Positions 41,658-51,199 of a stretch of DNA of 64,000 nucleotides are shown piece by piece; the stretch's first letter is position 1; each line of letters starts with the position of its first letter. The notes under the pieces were generated by a model. The model was not told the DNA's origin. It ran no database searches and worked only from the letters and a program-made list of their open reading frames with translations. Where the stretch lies: positions 310,001 to 374,000 of the forward strand of contig NZ_CP126742.1 in assembly GCF_030246945.1 (NCBI RefSeq), written 5' to 3'. Both the position numbers and the translations under genes were made by a program. Origin of the DNA: Microbacterium sp. zg-Y1090 (lineage in GTDB: Bacteria > Actinomycetota > Actinomycetes > Actinomycetales > Microbacteriaceae).

Positions 41658-42577
41658 CCGGCCGCATCCTCGTCGTGGGCGCGACCGGCATGATCGGCAG
41701 CCGTATCGCCGCCGACCTGGCCGCCGCCGGCGCGCACGTGACGGCGCAGTCCCGCCGCCCCGCGAGCGAGACCGACCCGCCTGCGGTGGTGGGGATGCCG
41801 CGGCTGGTGGCGGACTACAGCTCTCCGAGCCTGTCGCCTCGCGACCTCGAGGGGTTCGACGCGATCGTCTTCGCCGCAGGGAACGACATTCGCCACGTGC
41901 GGGCCGAGGACGAGGACCCGGAGTTCTGGGACAGGGTGCAGAGCGTCGGCGTGCCGCGCTTCGCGGCCCTGGCCAAGGAGGCAGGCGTGGGCCGGTTCGT
42001 GCAGATCGGAAGCTATTACCATCACCTGCATCCGGAGTGGGCGCATCGTCTGCCCTACGTCGCGGCACGTAGGAACGCCGACGACCGCAGCCGCGCGCTG
42101 AGCGATGCCGGATTCGCGGCCATCACGCTGAACCCGCCATCCATCGTGGGTGTCTCCGATGCCCGGGCGCTGCGCCGATTCGCTCGCCTGGTCTCCTGGG
42201 TCCGCGGCGAGATCGAGGAGCCGGAACTGTGGGCGCCCACCGGCGGCACGAACTACATGTCGGTGCGGTCGCTGTCGCAGGCTGTGCTGGGCGCGCTGGC
42301 CGCGGGAGAGTCGGGGCGCGCGTACCTCGTAGGCGACCGGAACTTCACCTACCGCGAGTACTTCCAGCTGCTGGCGGACGTCGCAGGCAGCACGCGGGTC
42401 GTCGAGGAGCGCGACGAGGACCATCCGTACCAGCCGGATCGGTTCATCGTCCAGGGGCGAGGGGCAGTGATCCGCTATGAGCCGGACGAGGCGGAGGTGC
42501 GGCTGCTGGGCTACGCACGCGACGATGTCGAGCGCGAGCTGAGCGAGATCGTCGCGGCCGTGGACCGGAGCCGCTGA
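41654..42577 (+). CDS. NAD-dependent epimerase/dehydratase family protein
   Basis: A 307-residue extended-SDR/atypical SDR protein with the cofactor motif VVGATGMIGSRIA. The canonical YxxxK is not clear (GSYYHHLHPEWAHRLPYVAARRNAD could offer Tyr and Arg), so it may be an NmrA-like or reductase-type member. GTG at 41654 overlaps the MaoC stop (GTGA). Last gene of the three-gene operon and the right end of the island; no KstR2-type site occurs after it. Confidence 0.75.
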   Translation: MTGRILVVGATGMIGSRIAADLAAAGAHVTAQSRRPASETDPPAVVGMPRLVADYSSPSLSPRDLEGFDAIVFAAGNDIRHVRAEDEDPEFWDRVQSVGVPRFAALAKEAGVGRFVQIGSYYHHLHPEWAHRLPYVAARRNADDRSRALSDAGFAAITLNPPSIVGVSDARALRRFARLVSWVRGEIEEPELWAPTGGTNYMSVRSLSQAVLGALAAGESGRAYLVGDRNFTYREYFQLLADVAGSTRVVEERDEDHPYQPDRFIVQGRGAVIRYEPDEAEVRLLGYARDDVERELSEIVAAVDRSR

Positions 42578-42609
42578 GTCTCGCTGAGCCGGTCACCGCG
42601 GGGCCGCGG

Positions 42610-43266
42610 CTACCCGTTCGTCAGAAGACGCCAGAGCTCCGCCACGGTGTCGCTGGTGCCGGGGGTGTCGCCGCTGCCGCTGTCGGTGCGGATGACGATG
42701 TCGGCGATCGCGACGCGGTCCGCCTCGTCCCCCTGCGCGGCGACTCTGCGACGCGCGTCGGCGGCGGACAGTCCGCGACTGTCTTGCAGTCGGCGGATGC
42801 GCAGGTCCGCGTCGGCTTCGACGGTGACGATCACGTCGTAGGTCCAAGGCACGGGCGGGCTGTGGCGCGTCAGCAACGGGTATTCGTGAACGACGACGCC
42901 GGGGCCCCGGCGGCGCTCGCGATCGATGGTCCGGCCTATCTCCCGGCGAAGTGCCGGGTGCACGATCGCGTTGTACCTGCGCCGGAGATCGTCGTCTCCG
43001 AAGACGATCGACGCCACCCGGTCCCGGTCCAGGGCGCCCTCAGCGGTGAGGGATGTCCGGCCGAGCAGCGCGGCGATGTCCTCCAGCAGCGTGCGTCCCT
43101 CCGGAAGGTCGGGATCGACGATCCAGCGCGCGATCGCGTCTGCGTCGATGATCCGCGCGCCACGCTCTGCGAGGGCGCGCGCGATGGTGCTCTTTCCGGC
43201 CGCGATCCCACCGGTGAGCCCGACGAGCACCGCCGCGTCATCCGCGCGTGGGTGGGGGATGTGCAT
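42610..43266 (-). CDS. coaE: Dephospho-CoA kinase-like protein
   Basis: A 218-residue P-loop kinase: GLTGGIAAGKSTIARALAERGARIIDADAIAR (Walker A and the Asp of the CoaE family), IVHPALRREI, EYPLLTRH and DSRGLSAADARRRVAAQ. CoaE makes CoA from dephospho-CoA. Actinobacterial coaE usually lies near rpsA/uvrB, so this copy beside etfBA and a CoA-ester island may be a paralogue. ATG at 43266; a TACAGT box is 6 nt upstream, so it is probably leaderless. The start codon lies in the perfect palindrome TGTGCATGCACA (43260-43271). Confidence 0.75.
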   Translation of the reverse strand: MHIPHPRADDAAVLVGLTGGIAAGKSTIARALAERGARIIDADAIARWIVDPDLPEGRTLLEDIAALLGRTSLTAEGALDRDRVASIVFGDDDLRRRYNAIVHPALRREIGRTIDRERRRGPGVVVHEYPLLTRHSPPVPWTYDVIVTVEADADLRIRRLQDSRGLSAADARRRVAAQGDEADRVAIADIVIRTDSGSGDTPGTSDTVAELWRLLTNG

Positions 43267-43393
43267 GCACAGACTGTAGGACGGTGCATGCCCGCTTCGC
43301 CGCCGAAGTGGCGCTTATGCATACACAGAAGCCGTCGATGGGCGCGAAGCCCGCGCTCATCGGGCTGATTGGGTACATAGTGCGCCGCACGCC

Positions 43394-43399
43394 TAGACT
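43394..43399 (+). promoter_or_regulatory. Probable -10 box of etfBA
   Basis: TAGACT, 25 nt before the etfB start, in the 158-bp spacer 43267-43424 that is visibly less GC-rich than its surroundings. A TTGGGT 19 bp upstream could be a weak -35. Confidence 0.45.
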
Positions 43400-43424
43400 G
43401 CGAGGGCAGGCGTGAGGAGAGTCG

Positions 43425-44201
43425 ATGAAGATTGTCGTGCTGGTCAAAGAGGTGCCAGACACCTACGGTGACCGCAAGCTGAGTCTCGAAACGGGCTTGG
43501 CGGACCGTGACGCGAGTGAGCGGGTGCTGGACGAGATCGGCGAGCGTTCGCTCGAGGTCGCGCTGAGCTACGCCGACAAGAACCCGGGTACCGAGGTGGT
43601 CGTGCTGTCGATGGCGCCGGAGGCGTCTGCGGCCACGATCCGCAAGGGACTCGCGATGGGTGCGGCATCCGCCGTGCAGGTCGTCGACGAGGCCCTCGCC
43701 GGTGCCGACCTGGGTCTGACCGCCGAAGTGCTGGCAGCTGCGGTGAAGCGCACCGGGTTCGACCTGGTCATCACGGGCAACCAGTCCACCGACGGCTCCG
43801 GCGGTGTCATCGGCGCGATGATCGCCGAGCACCTGAACGTGCCGCACGCCACAGCGCTGGGCTCGGTCGAGATCTCCGAGGGATCCGTCTCCGGCACCCG
43901 CATCACCGATGCCGGCAGTGCACGCGTGACGGCGCAGCTTCCCGCCGTCATCTCCGTGACGGAGGCGCTGCCTGACGCGCGGTTCCCGAACTTCAAGGGC
44001 ATCATGGCGGCGAAGAAGAAGCCGTTCGAGACGATTTCCCTCGCCGACCTCGACGTGGATGCCGGTGTCGACACCGTCGCCCGCTCGATCATGACCGCGG
44101 TCAGCGAGAAACCGCCGCGTTCGGCGGGTGTGAAGATCACCGACGAGGGCGATGCGGGCGAGAAGCTCGCCGCGTTCCTCATCGAGAACCGGCTGGCGTG
44201 A
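43425..44201 (+). CDS. etfB: Electron transfer flavoprotein, beta subunit
   Basis: A 258-residue EtfB: KIVVLVKEVPDTYGDRKLSLETGLADRDAS start, GNQSTDGSGGVIGAMIAEHLNVPHAT (AMP/FAD domain) and LPDARFPNFKGIMAAKKKP. EtfAB takes electrons from the many acyl-CoA dehydrogenases of this genome and passes them to the respiratory chain. ATG at 43425 follows GAGGAGAG. Next gene is etfA. Confidence 0.95.
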   Translation: MKIVVLVKEVPDTYGDRKLSLETGLADRDASERVLDEIGERSLEVALSYADKNPGTEVVVLSMAPEASAATIRKGLAMGAASAVQVVDEALAGADLGLTAEVLAAAVKRTGFDLVITGNQSTDGSGGVIGAMIAEHLNVPHATALGSVEISEGSVSGTRITDAGSARVTAQLPAVISVTEALPDARFPNFKGIMAAKKKPFETISLADLDVDAGVDTVARSIMTAVSEKPPRSAGVKITDEGDAGEKLAAFLIENRLA

Positions 44202-44215
44202 GGGGTATCGGCACC

Positions 44216-45208
44216 ATGAGTGACTTCGCTGCAGATTCGATCCTCGTCCACCTCGACGTGCTGCCGAGCGGTGAGCTCGCCAAGTCGGCGGCCGGCCTGC
44301 TCGGAGCGGCCGCGTCGGTGGGGACCCCCGTCGCACTGATCGTCGCGGGCGCCGAGCGCCACGACGAGCTCGCCGCTGCCGCCGGCGCCCTGGGCGCGCA
44401 GGCGGTGCTCGTGGCCGACCTCGGCGGCGCCGACACCGCGCTGACCGTGCCGCTCGTCGACGCCCTCACCGCGGCCGCCGACCTCGTGCAGCCCGATGCG
44501 GTGCTCATCTCCAACTCCATCGAGGGTCGCGATATCGCGGGTCGCTTCGCCGCCCGCACGCGGCGTGCGCTGTCGGTCGACGCGGTGGGCGTCTCCCGCG
44601 ACGACGAGGGCGTGCTGGCTCAGCACTCCGTCTACGGCGGCGCGTACAACGTCACGTCGGCGCCGACATTCGGTGCGTACGTCGTCACGGTTCGCCAGGG
44701 CGCCGTCGACGCCCGCGCCGAGGCTGTGGGCTCACCCGCCGTCACGGCTCTCGAGGTCACGGCATCCGGAGCCCCCGCCGCGACGATCGAGTCCTTCGAG
44801 GAAGCGGCTGTGACGTCGACCCGTCCCGAACTGCGCGGCGCCGGCAAGGTCGTCTCCGGCGGCCGCGGTCTCGGCTCGCAGGAGAAGTTCGCTCTCGTCG
44901 AGCAGCTCGCCGACGTGCTCGGCGCTGCCATCGGCGCGTCGCGTGCCGCGGTGGATGCCGGCTACGTGCCGTACTCCTACCAGGTCGGTCAGACCGGAGT
45001 CTCCGTGTCGCCGCAGTTGTATGTCGCTCTGGGCATCTCCGGCGCGATCCAGCACAAGGCGGGCATGCAGACGGCGAAGACGATCGTCGCGATCAACAAG
45101 GACGGCGACGCCCCGATCTTCGAGATCGCCGACTTCGGCGTGGTGGGCGACCTGTTCCAGGTCGTGCCGCAGCTGATCGCGGCGCTCGAGGCGAACAAGG
45201 CCAAGTAG
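44216..45208 (+). CDS. etfA: Electron transfer flavoprotein, alpha subunit
   Basis: A 330-residue EtfA with the FAD-binding C-terminal half: [66 protein letters not shown] and [23 protein letters not shown] at 44216 after GAGGGG is preferred; GTG at 44198, overlapping the etfB stop, would add six residues. It forms the heterodimer with EtfB. The gene behind it, a cytochrome b-like protein, may be a quinone-linked partner. Confidence 0.93.
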   Translation: MSDFAADSILVHLDVLPSGELAKSAAGLLGAAASVGTPVALIVAGAERHDELAAAAGALGAQAVLVADLGGADTALTVPLVDALTAAADLVQPDAVLISNSIEGRDIAGRFAARTRRALSVDAVGVSRDDEGVLAQHSVYGGAYNVTSAPTFGAYVVTVRQGAVDARAEAVGSPAVTALEVTASGAPAATIESFEEAAVTSTRPELRGAGKVVSGGRGLGSQEKFALVEQLADVLGAAIGASRAAVDAGYVPYSYQVGQTGVSVSPQLYVALGISGAIQHKAGMQTAKTIVAINKDGDAPIFEIADFGVVGDLFQVVPQLIAALEANKAK

Positions 45209-45210
45209 GT

Positions 45211-47160
45211 ATGGCGACGTACGGGCGGACGCTGCGCCGGGGACTTCCCCGTGTGACCGGTGGCGAGCCGTGGCCGCCGGCCGGCGAGGTTCCCGCGGCG
45301 CTCGCGGCCGCAGCCCCGGAGGCTGGGGCGGGCGCTCCTGGTGCCCCCGCTGCTGCCGCTCCTGCTCCCGCCGCTGCGGCGCCCGCTCCCGCTGCCGCCG
45401 CGGCCCCCGCTGCCCCCGCTCCGGACGCCGCCGAGCCCGCGCCCGCCGAACCCGCGCCCGCCGGCGCGGCTCCGGTGTCGCAAACGGTGGGTGCGGATGC
45501 CGCGGACCGTGCGGAAGCGACACTCGAGCAGTCCATGGCCACGCATTCGCTGCGCCGTGGACTCCCGCGCGTACCGGGGGGTGAGCCCTGGCCGCCCGCC
45601 GGCGCCGCACCCGCCGGCGCCGCACCCGCGCCCGCGACCCGCGCGCCCGCGCCCGCCGGCGCGGCTCCGGTGTCGCAAACGGTGGGTGCGGATGCCGCGG
45701 ACCGTGCGGAAGCGACACTCGAGCAGCCCCGCACCGCGACCGCGACCGCGACCGCGGGCCCAGCGGCCACCGCAGCCGCGCAGGCCGCTGCCGCCACCGG
45801 AGACGGCGACGCCGTCGCGCTGCGTCGCGGGCTGCCGCGCGTCGTCGGGGGCGAGCCCTGGCCGCCCGCCGGATTCGCGCACCCCCGAGCGACCGGCGCC
45901 GCCGCGGCCGCCGAGCCGGCGACCCCGGCCGAAACCGCCCTGAACGAGCCGGCCCCGGCCGAGCCCACCCCGGTCGAACCCGCCGTCGCGCCGGCAGCGG
46001 CCACCCCCGCAGCCCCGGCCGCGCCCAGCGCACCGGCCGCAGCCCCGGCCGCGCCCAGCGCACCGGCCGCAGCCCCGGCCGCGGCATCCGCCGCCGCCCC
46101 GGTGGCCACGGCCACCCCCGCCGCCGCGGCATCCACCGCCGTCGCGGCCGGGCCGCGCCCGCCGCTCACCGTGCCCCGCACGGTGTGGCCCGGCGTCGCG
46201 GCCACCGTCCGCCCGGCGCCGAAGCCCGAGCCGCGCCGCATCGGCCCGTTCACCCGCGGCCAGTGGGCGGGTGTCGTGATCGTCGGCGGTGGCGGGCTGC
46301 TCGTCGCCGCCGCGCTGGCGGTGTTCTTCGTGCGGTGGTTCCTGAGCCTGGACTTCATGCAGGACTTCCTCGTCACCTACCCCGGCGAGTACCACCTGCC
46401 CGACACCGCGCCCGTCGGCTTCCCGGCATGGCTCGGCTGGCAGCACTTCTTCAACGCCTTCCTGATGGTGCTGATCATCCGCACCGGCCTGCAGGTGCGC
46501 ACCGAGAAGCGCCCGACGGTGTTCTGGACCCCGCGCGGCGACAAGAAGGGCAAGACCAGCCTCACCATCTGGCTGCACCAGGCCCTCGACGTGCTGTGGC
46601 TGGCCAACGGTGTGATCTTCGTGGTGCTGCTGTTCGTTTCCGGTCAGTGGATGCGCATCGTCCCCACCAGCTGGGAAGTCTTCCCCAACGCGCTGTCGGC
46701 GGTGCTGCAGTACATATCGCTGGACTGGCCCACCGAGAACGGCTGGGTCAACTACAACTCGATCCAGCAGCTGGCCTACTTCGCGACGGTGTTCATCGCG
46801 GCCCCGCTCGCCGCCCTCACCGGGTGGCGCATGGGCGCGCTCTGGCCGAAGAACGCCACGGCGCTGAACAAGGCCTACCCGGTCGAGTGGGCGCGCACGC
46901 TGCACTTCCCGGTGATGATCTACTTCGTCGCGTTCATCGCCGTGCACGTCGCGCTGGTGATGTCCACGGGCGCGCTGCGCAACCTCAACCACATGTATGC
47001 CGCGCAGGGCTCGGTCGACCCGAACGCCTACGCCGACAACTGGACGGGCTTCTGGCTGTTCATCGCGTCGATCGTCGTCACAGCGGGGGCGTGGATCGCC
47101 GCGCGGCCCCTCGTGGTCGCGCCGGTCGCGCGCCTGTTCGGCACGGTCAGCGGACGATAG
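45211..47160 (+). CDS. Cytochrome b/b6-type membrane protein with repetitive Ala/Pro-rich N-terminus
   Basis: A 649-residue protein starting 2 bp after etfA. Residues ~1-340 are a low-complexity Ala/Pro-rich region with three copies of [18 protein letters not shown] (near residues 8, 112 and 207). Two copies of a 27-residue piece ([20 protein letters not shown] and following) come from an exact 81-bp DNA repeat. Residues ~355-645 have about five membrane helices with His in WHxFFNAF (QHFFNAF), [15 protein letters not shown] and IAVHVALV, suitable as heme ligands of a cytochrome b561/DUF4405-like protein. Location suggests a link from EtfAB to quinone; this is inference. Confidence 0.75.
   Translation: MATYGRTLRRGLPRVTGGEPWPPAGEVPAALAAAAPEAGAGAPGAPAAAAPAPAAAAPAPAAAAAPAAPAPDAAEPAPAEPAPAGAAPVSQTVGADAADRAEATLEQSMATHSLRRGLPRVPGGEPWPPAGAAPAGAAPAPATRAPAPAGAAPVSQTVGADAADRAEATLEQPRTATATATAGPAATAAAQAAAATGDGDAVALRRGLPRVVGGEPWPPAGFAHPRATGAAAAAEPATPAETALNEPAPAEPTPVEPAVAPAAATPAAPAAPSAPAAAPAAPSAPAAAPAAASAAAPVATATPAAAASTAVAAGPRPPLTVPRTVWPGVAATVRPAPKPEPRRIGPFTRGQWAGVVIVGGGGLLVAAALAVFFVRWFLSLDFMQDFLVTYPGEYHLPDTAPVGFPAWLGWQHFFNAFLMVLIIRTGLQVRTEKRPTVFWTPRGDKKGKTSLTIWLHQALDVLWLANGVIFVVLLFVSGQWMRIVPTSWEVFPNALSAVLQYISLDWPTENGWVNYNSIQQLAYFATVFIAAPLAALTGWRMGALWPKNATALNKAYPVEWARTLHFPVMIYFVAFIAVHVALVMSTGALRNLNHMYAAQGSVDPNAYADNWTGFWLFIASIVVTAGAWIAARPLVVAPVARLFGTVSGR
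45451..45531 (+). repeat. Exact 81-bp direct repeat, copy A
   Basis: Identical to 45646-45726 at an offset of 195 bp (65 codons), inside the coding region of the cytochrome b-like protein. The absence of even silent differences points to recent duplication or gene conversion. Confidence 0.85.
45646..45726 (+). repeat. Exact 81-bp direct repeat, copy B
   Basis: Second copy of the repeat at 45451-45531, in frame, encoding the same 27 residues. Confidence 0.85.
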
Positions 47161-47173
47161 CGGGGCGGATGCC

Positions 47174-47998
47174 GTGACCGAGCGCTGGACCAGGAACGTC
47201 ACCCGGATCCTCGCTCCCAACGCGGGACCGATGACGCTCGACGGCACCAACACGCTCGTGGTCGCTGCACCGCAGAGTCGCACGGTCGTCGTGGTGGATC
47301 CCGGCCCCGATGACGCCGGCCACCTCGGCGCCGTGACGGCGGCGGGCGAGGTCGCGCTGATCCTCCTCACGCACCACCACATCGACCACGTCGAGGCGGC
47401 CCCGCGCCTCGCCCGGCTCACCGGTGCGCCCGTGCGGGCGCTCGACCCGGCGCTGTGCATCGACGCGCCGCCGCTCAGCGACGGCGAGCGCATCGAGGCG
47501 GCGGGCGTGGTCATCGACGTCGTGGCCACGCCGGGGCACACCGCCGATTCCGTCTCGTTCCATCTGCCCGGCGATGCGGCGCCGGCAGCGGATGCCGCTG
47601 CGAACGCGGACGCGGCATCCCCCACCGGCGTCATGCTCACCGGTGACACCATCCTGGGGCGGGGGACGACGATCATCGCCGCACCCGACGGCTCGCTGCG
47701 CGCCTACCTGGCCAGCCTCGACAGGCTGCGCGGCTTCGGCCCGATACCGGTGCTGCCCGCGCACGGCCCTATGCTCGACGACCTCGTGGCCGTGTGTGAC
47801 GCGTACGCGGAGCACCGCCGTGGCCGCCTGGCCGAGGTGAGGCACGTCCTCTCGCGCCTCGGGCGCGAGCTGGCGACGAATGCCGACCTCGTCGCGGCCG
47901 TCGCCGACGCCGTGTACGCCGACGTCGACCCTGCGGTGCGGTTCGCCGCCGAAGCCTCCGTGCGCGCGCAGCTCGCGTACCTCGCCGACGCCCGCTGA
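47174..47998 (+). CDS. Metallo-beta-lactamase fold hydrolase
   Basis: A 274-residue MBL-fold protein of the LACTB2/glyoxalase II-like group. Metal motifs: HHHIDH (HxHxDH), His in TPGHTADS, Asp in [11 protein letters not shown] and His in LPAHGP. It has a winged-helix-like C-terminal part ([15 protein letters not shown]). Substrate unknown; thioesters are common for this group. GTG at 47174, 13 nt after the cytochrome gene, is the first in-frame start. Confidence 0.82.
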   Translation: MTERWTRNVTRILAPNAGPMTLDGTNTLVVAAPQSRTVVVVDPGPDDAGHLGAVTAAGEVALILLTHHHIDHVEAAPRLARLTGAPVRALDPALCIDAPPLSDGERIEAAGVVIDVVATPGHTADSVSFHLPGDAAPAADAAANADAASPTGVMLTGDTILGRGTTIIAAPDGSLRAYLASLDRLRGFGPIPVLPAHGPMLDDLVAVCDAYAEHRRGRLAEVRHVLSRLGRELATNADLVAAVADAVYADVDPAVRFAAEASVRAQLAYLADAR

Positions 47999-48283
47999 CT
48001 CGCAGCGGTACGCGCGCGCCCGCCGGAGCGGCACGCTCGCACCTGCCCCCGGTACCGGGCCTCCGCCCCCGCCCCCGCCCCCGCCACGGCACCGGCCACG
48101 GCACCGGCCCCGTCGCCGACGGCATCCGTCGCGCTCCACCGTGCCGTGCCGGGCCCCGGCCCCCGTCGCCCACGGCATCCCTCGTGCCGGCACCGCACCC
48201 GTGCCGCTGCGGGACGCCGGACTACACTGTTCGCACCGCTCACAACCCGCCTCGGCCACAAGCCTGAACAGGATGGAACGACG
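47999..48283. other. Intergenic region with GC-rich repeats and a -10 box
   Basis: 285 bp without a convincing gene. It holds a run of CCGCCCC units (48060-48082), repeats of GCCACGGCACCGG, and GCATCC-type segments. Near the right end TACACT (48223-48228) is a good -10 candidate for the acyl-CoA dehydrogenase gene, giving a leader of about 49 nt. Confidence 0.5.
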
Positions 48284-49480
48284 ATGACGTCGACGATGAC
48301 CTCGACCACGCCCGCGCTCACCGATGACGAGCGGGAGGCGATCCTCGAAGCCGTCCGCGAGTACACCGCGGCCGAGCTCGCCCCCTACGCGCTGGAGCGC
48401 GACGAGCGGGGCGAATTCCCGCGTGAGTCGCTGCGGCGCGGCGGCGAACTGGGGCTGGGCGGCATCTGCATCCGCGAGGATGTCGGCGGGGCGGGCCTGC
48501 GCCGAGCCGACGCCGCCGCGATCTACGAGGCCCTCGCCGAAGGCGACCCGGCGATCGCCGCGTACGTGTCGATCCACAACATGGTGGCCGGGATCATCGA
48601 CGCCCACGGCACACCCGAGCAGCGGGCGCAGTGGCTCCCGGGACTCGTGTCGATGACCGACTTCGGCTCCTACTGCCTCACCGAGCCCGGCGTCGGCTCG
48701 GACGCGGCAGCGCTGACCACGACGGCGGTGCGCGACGGCGACGACTACGTGCTCACCGGCGTGAAGCAGTTCATCTCGGGCGCCGGCGAGGCGGGCGTGT
48801 ACATCGTCATGGCTCGCACCGGTGACGCGGGCGACCCTGCGCAGGCGGGCGCCCGCGGTGTCACGGCGTTCCTGGTGCCCGCCGGGGTTCCCGGCCTGTC
48901 ATTCGGCGCCGAGGAGCACAAGATGGGCTGGCGTGCGCAGCCCACCCGTCAGGTCGTGCTCGACGGGGTGCGCGTGCCGGCATCCGGCCGCATCGGCGCC
49001 GAAGGAGAGGGGTTCCGCATCGCGCTGGGCGCACTCGACGGCGGCCGCCTCGGCATCGCCGCGTGCTCCCTCGGCGGCGCGCAGTGGGCGCTCGAGCGCA
49101 CCGTGGCGTACGTGCAGCAACGCGAGGCGTTCGGCGAGCAGCTGGCGCAGAAGCAGTCGATCGTGTTCACCCTCGCCGACATGGCCACCGAGCTGCACGC
49201 CGCCCGCACCCTTGTGCGCGACGCCGCGGCGGCCCTCGACGCCGGTGCGTCGGATGCCACGGCGCGGAGCGCCATGGCCAAGCGCTTCGCCACCGACGCC
49301 GGCTTCCGCGTCGCCAACGACGCCCTGCAGCTGCACGGCGGCTACGGCTACCTGCGGGAGTACGGCATCGAGAAGGTGGTGCGCGACCTGCGGGTGCACC
49401 AGATCCTCGAGGGCACGAACGAGATCATGCGCGTCATCATCGGGCGCGAGCTGCTGCGTCATCGCGGCATGGCACGATGA
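48284..49480 (+). CDS. Acyl-CoA dehydrogenase (short/branched-chain type)
   Basis: A 398-residue acyl-CoA dehydrogenase similar to isobutyryl-CoA/short-branched-chain enzymes: [62 protein letters not shown], the last carrying the catalytic Glu next to EGTNE. The likely role is valine or other branched-chain breakdown. ATG at 48284 after AGGATGG; a second ATG lies 4 codons later. It is followed after 4 bp by an enoyl-CoA hydratase. Electrons would pass to EtfAB encoded just upstream. Confidence 0.88.
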   Translation: MTSTMTSTTPALTDDEREAILEAVREYTAAELAPYALERDERGEFPRESLRRGGELGLGGICIREDVGGAGLRRADAAAIYEALAEGDPAIAAYVSIHNMVAGIIDAHGTPEQRAQWLPGLVSMTDFGSYCLTEPGVGSDAAALTTTAVRDGDDYVLTGVKQFISGAGEAGVYIVMARTGDAGDPAQAGARGVTAFLVPAGVPGLSFGAEEHKMGWRAQPTRQVVLDGVRVPASGRIGAEGEGFRIALGALDGGRLGIAACSLGGAQWALERTVAYVQQREAFGEQLAQKQSIVFTLADMATELHAARTLVRDAAAALDAGASDATARSAMAKRFATDAGFRVANDALQLHGGYGYLREYGIEKVVRDLRVHQILEGTNEIMRVIIGRELLRHRGMAR

Positions 49481-49484
49481 ACCC

Positions 49485-50261
49485 ATGACCCCCTACGAGA
49501 CCCTCATCGTCGAGACCCGTGGCCGCGTCGGCTGGATCACCCTCCACCGCCCCGATGCCCTCAACGCCCTCAACTCCCGCCTGGCGGCGGAACTGGCCGA
49601 AGCGGCATCCGCCTTCGATGCCGACGACGAGATCGGCTGCATCGTGCTGACCGGCAGCGAGCGGGCATTCGCCGCGGGCGCGGACATCAAGGAGATGGCC
49701 GACAAGTCGTCGCACGAGATGGCGATGCGCAACCCCTTCGCGGGCCTCGAGGAGTTCGCTCGCCTGCGCACCCCCGTCGTCGCCGCGGTCGCCGGGTTCG
49801 CTCTCGGCGGCGGATGCGAGCTGGCGATGATGTGCGACGTCATCCTCGCCGCCGACACCGCGCGCTTCGGCCAGCCGGAGATCAACCTCGGCGTCATCCC
49901 CGGCATCGGCGGCACGCAGCGTCTGACCCGCGCGATCGGCGCGTACAAGGCCGCCGAGCTCGTGCTCACCGGGCGCATGATGGATGCCGCGGAGGCGGAG
50001 CGCTCCGGTCTGGTGTCACGTGTCGTGCCGGCATCCGACCTGCTCGACGAGGCCGCGAAGACCGCGGAGGCGATCGCCGCCAAGTCGCTGCCGGTGGTCT
50101 ACGCGGCCAAGCAGACCCTGCGGGCAGCCCAGGAGACGCCGCTGGCGGAGGGGCTGCGGCTCGAGAAGGCGGTGTTCACCTCGCTGTTCGCGCTGGAGGA
50201 TCAGAAAGAGGGGATGGCGGCGTTCCGTGACAAGCGCGCGCCGCGATTCCAGCACCGCTGA
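49485..50261 (+). CDS. Enoyl-CoA hydratase
   Basis: A canonical crotonase of 258 residues: [13 protein letters not shown], oxyanion [51 protein letters not shown] with both Glu residues present. It would hydrate the enoyl-CoA made by the dehydrogenase upstream. ATG at 49485. Confidence 0.92.
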   Translation: MTPYETLIVETRGRVGWITLHRPDALNALNSRLAAELAEAASAFDADDEIGCIVLTGSERAFAAGADIKEMADKSSHEMAMRNPFAGLEEFARLRTPVVAAVAGFALGGGCELAMMCDVILAADTARFGQPEINLGVIPGIGGTQRLTRAIGAYKAAELVLTGRMMDAAEAERSGLVSRVVPASDLLDEAAKTAEAIAAKSLPVVYAAKQTLRAAQETPLAEGLRLEKAVFTSLFALEDQKEGMAAFRDKRAPRFQHR

Positions 50262-50275
50262 TCCGGGAGCCGCCC

Positions 50276-50281
50276 TATGAT
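50276..50281 (+). promoter_or_regulatory. -10 box of a leaderless alpha/beta hydrolase gene
   Basis: TATGAT followed by six bases and GTG at 50288; the spacing predicts a transcript beginning at the start codon. Confidence 0.5.
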
Positions 50282-50287
50282 GCCCCC

Positions 50288-51199
50288 GTGGGCCTCGGAT
50301 CCGGGAGCGGCAGAGCGCAGGGCGTGATGGGTCGCGCCGCGGCGGCGGATGCCGCGCTGACGCCCATCGACTGGAGCCGGTTCCCACCGGGGGCGGAGCG
50401 CGATCGCGTGCTGGCGCCGAGCGGATCGCTCGCGCGGGTGTCGATGGGGCCGAGCGGCGGCCAGCGGGTCGTGCTCGTTCCCGGGGTCACCGGGTCGAAG
50501 GAGGACTTCGTCCGCATGATGCCGCTGCTCGCGGCGGCCGGCTATCGTGCGGAGTCCTACGACATGGCGGGGCAGTACGAGTCGTGCGCGGCCGGGCCGG
50601 AGAACCTCGAACCGCCGCAGCGCCACTACACGCTCGACCTGTTCGTCGACGACCTGGTTGCGGTGCTGCGCTCCGCCGCCACGCCGGCGCATGTGCTCGG
50701 CTACTCGTTCGCCGGCACCGTCGCCTCGGTCGCCGCAGCGCGCTACCCGGAGCTGTTCGCCAGCCTGACGCTGCTTTCCTCTCCTCCGGTGGCCGGGCAG
50801 GCGCTGCGGTCCTTCCGGATCCTCGGCCCCATCACCGGCCTGGTGCCCGCTTCGGTCGAGGCGCGGCTGATGATGTGGGCGGTGCGCAACAACGTGCACC
50901 GCGCGCCGCGTGACCGCGCCGTCTTCGTGAGGGCGCGGTTCGCCCTCACCCGGCGTGCGAGCGTCGAGGACATCTTCGGGCTCATGAAGCACACGCCGGC
51001 CGTGGCCGACGCGCTGCGGGCGACCGGACTGCCCGTGCTGGTGGTCGCCGGGAGCGGCGACGTCTGGCCGGTCGAAGCCCACGACGAGTTCGCCCGGCGG
51101 CTGGGAGCGACGCTGCTCGTGATCCACACCGGGCACAGCCCGTGCGAATCGGCGCCGAATCAGGTCACCGAAGCGATGCTGGCGATGATCTCCGCGTGA
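50288..51199 (+). CDS. Alpha/beta hydrolase
   Basis: A 303-residue alpha/beta hydrolase: VVLVPGVTGSKEDFVRM (oxyanion region), nucleophile in LGYSFAGTVAS, acid in VVAGSGDVWPVEAHDEF and His in HTGHSP. GTG at 50288 is supported by the TATGAT box six bases upstream; ATG at 50327 is the alternative. Substrate unknown. It overlaps the convergent glycosyltransferase gene by 35 bp. Confidence 0.8.
   Translation: MGLGSGSGRAQGVMGRAAAADAALTPIDWSRFPPGAERDRVLAPSGSLARVSMGPSGGQRVVLVPGVTGSKEDFVRMMPLLAAAGYRAESYDMAGQYESCAAGPENLEPPQRHYTLDLFVDDLVAVLRSAATPAHVLGYSFAGTVASVAAARYPELFASLTLLSSPPVAGQALRSFRILGPITGLVPASVEARLMMWAVRNNVHRAPRDRAVFVRARFALTRRASVEDIFGLMKHTPAVADALRATGLPVLVVAGSGDVWPVEAHDEFARRLGATLLVIHTGHSPCESAPNQVTEAMLAMISA

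Noticed and set aside
3061..42577. Island borders made by a mobile element
   Set aside because: I looked for transposase, integrase, tRNA ends and direct repeats at both sides and saw none; base and codon use look like the flanks.
43260..43271. Perfect palindrome TGTGCATGCACA as a regulator site
   Set aside because: It overlaps the coaE start codon, occurs once, and a 12-bp palindrome can arise by chance; kept only as a note in the gene entry.
44732..47676. Long minus-strand frames opposite etfA and the cytochrome b-like gene
   Set aside because: Gly/Arg-rich shadows of the repetitive Ala/Pro coding region; real motifs are all on the plus strand.
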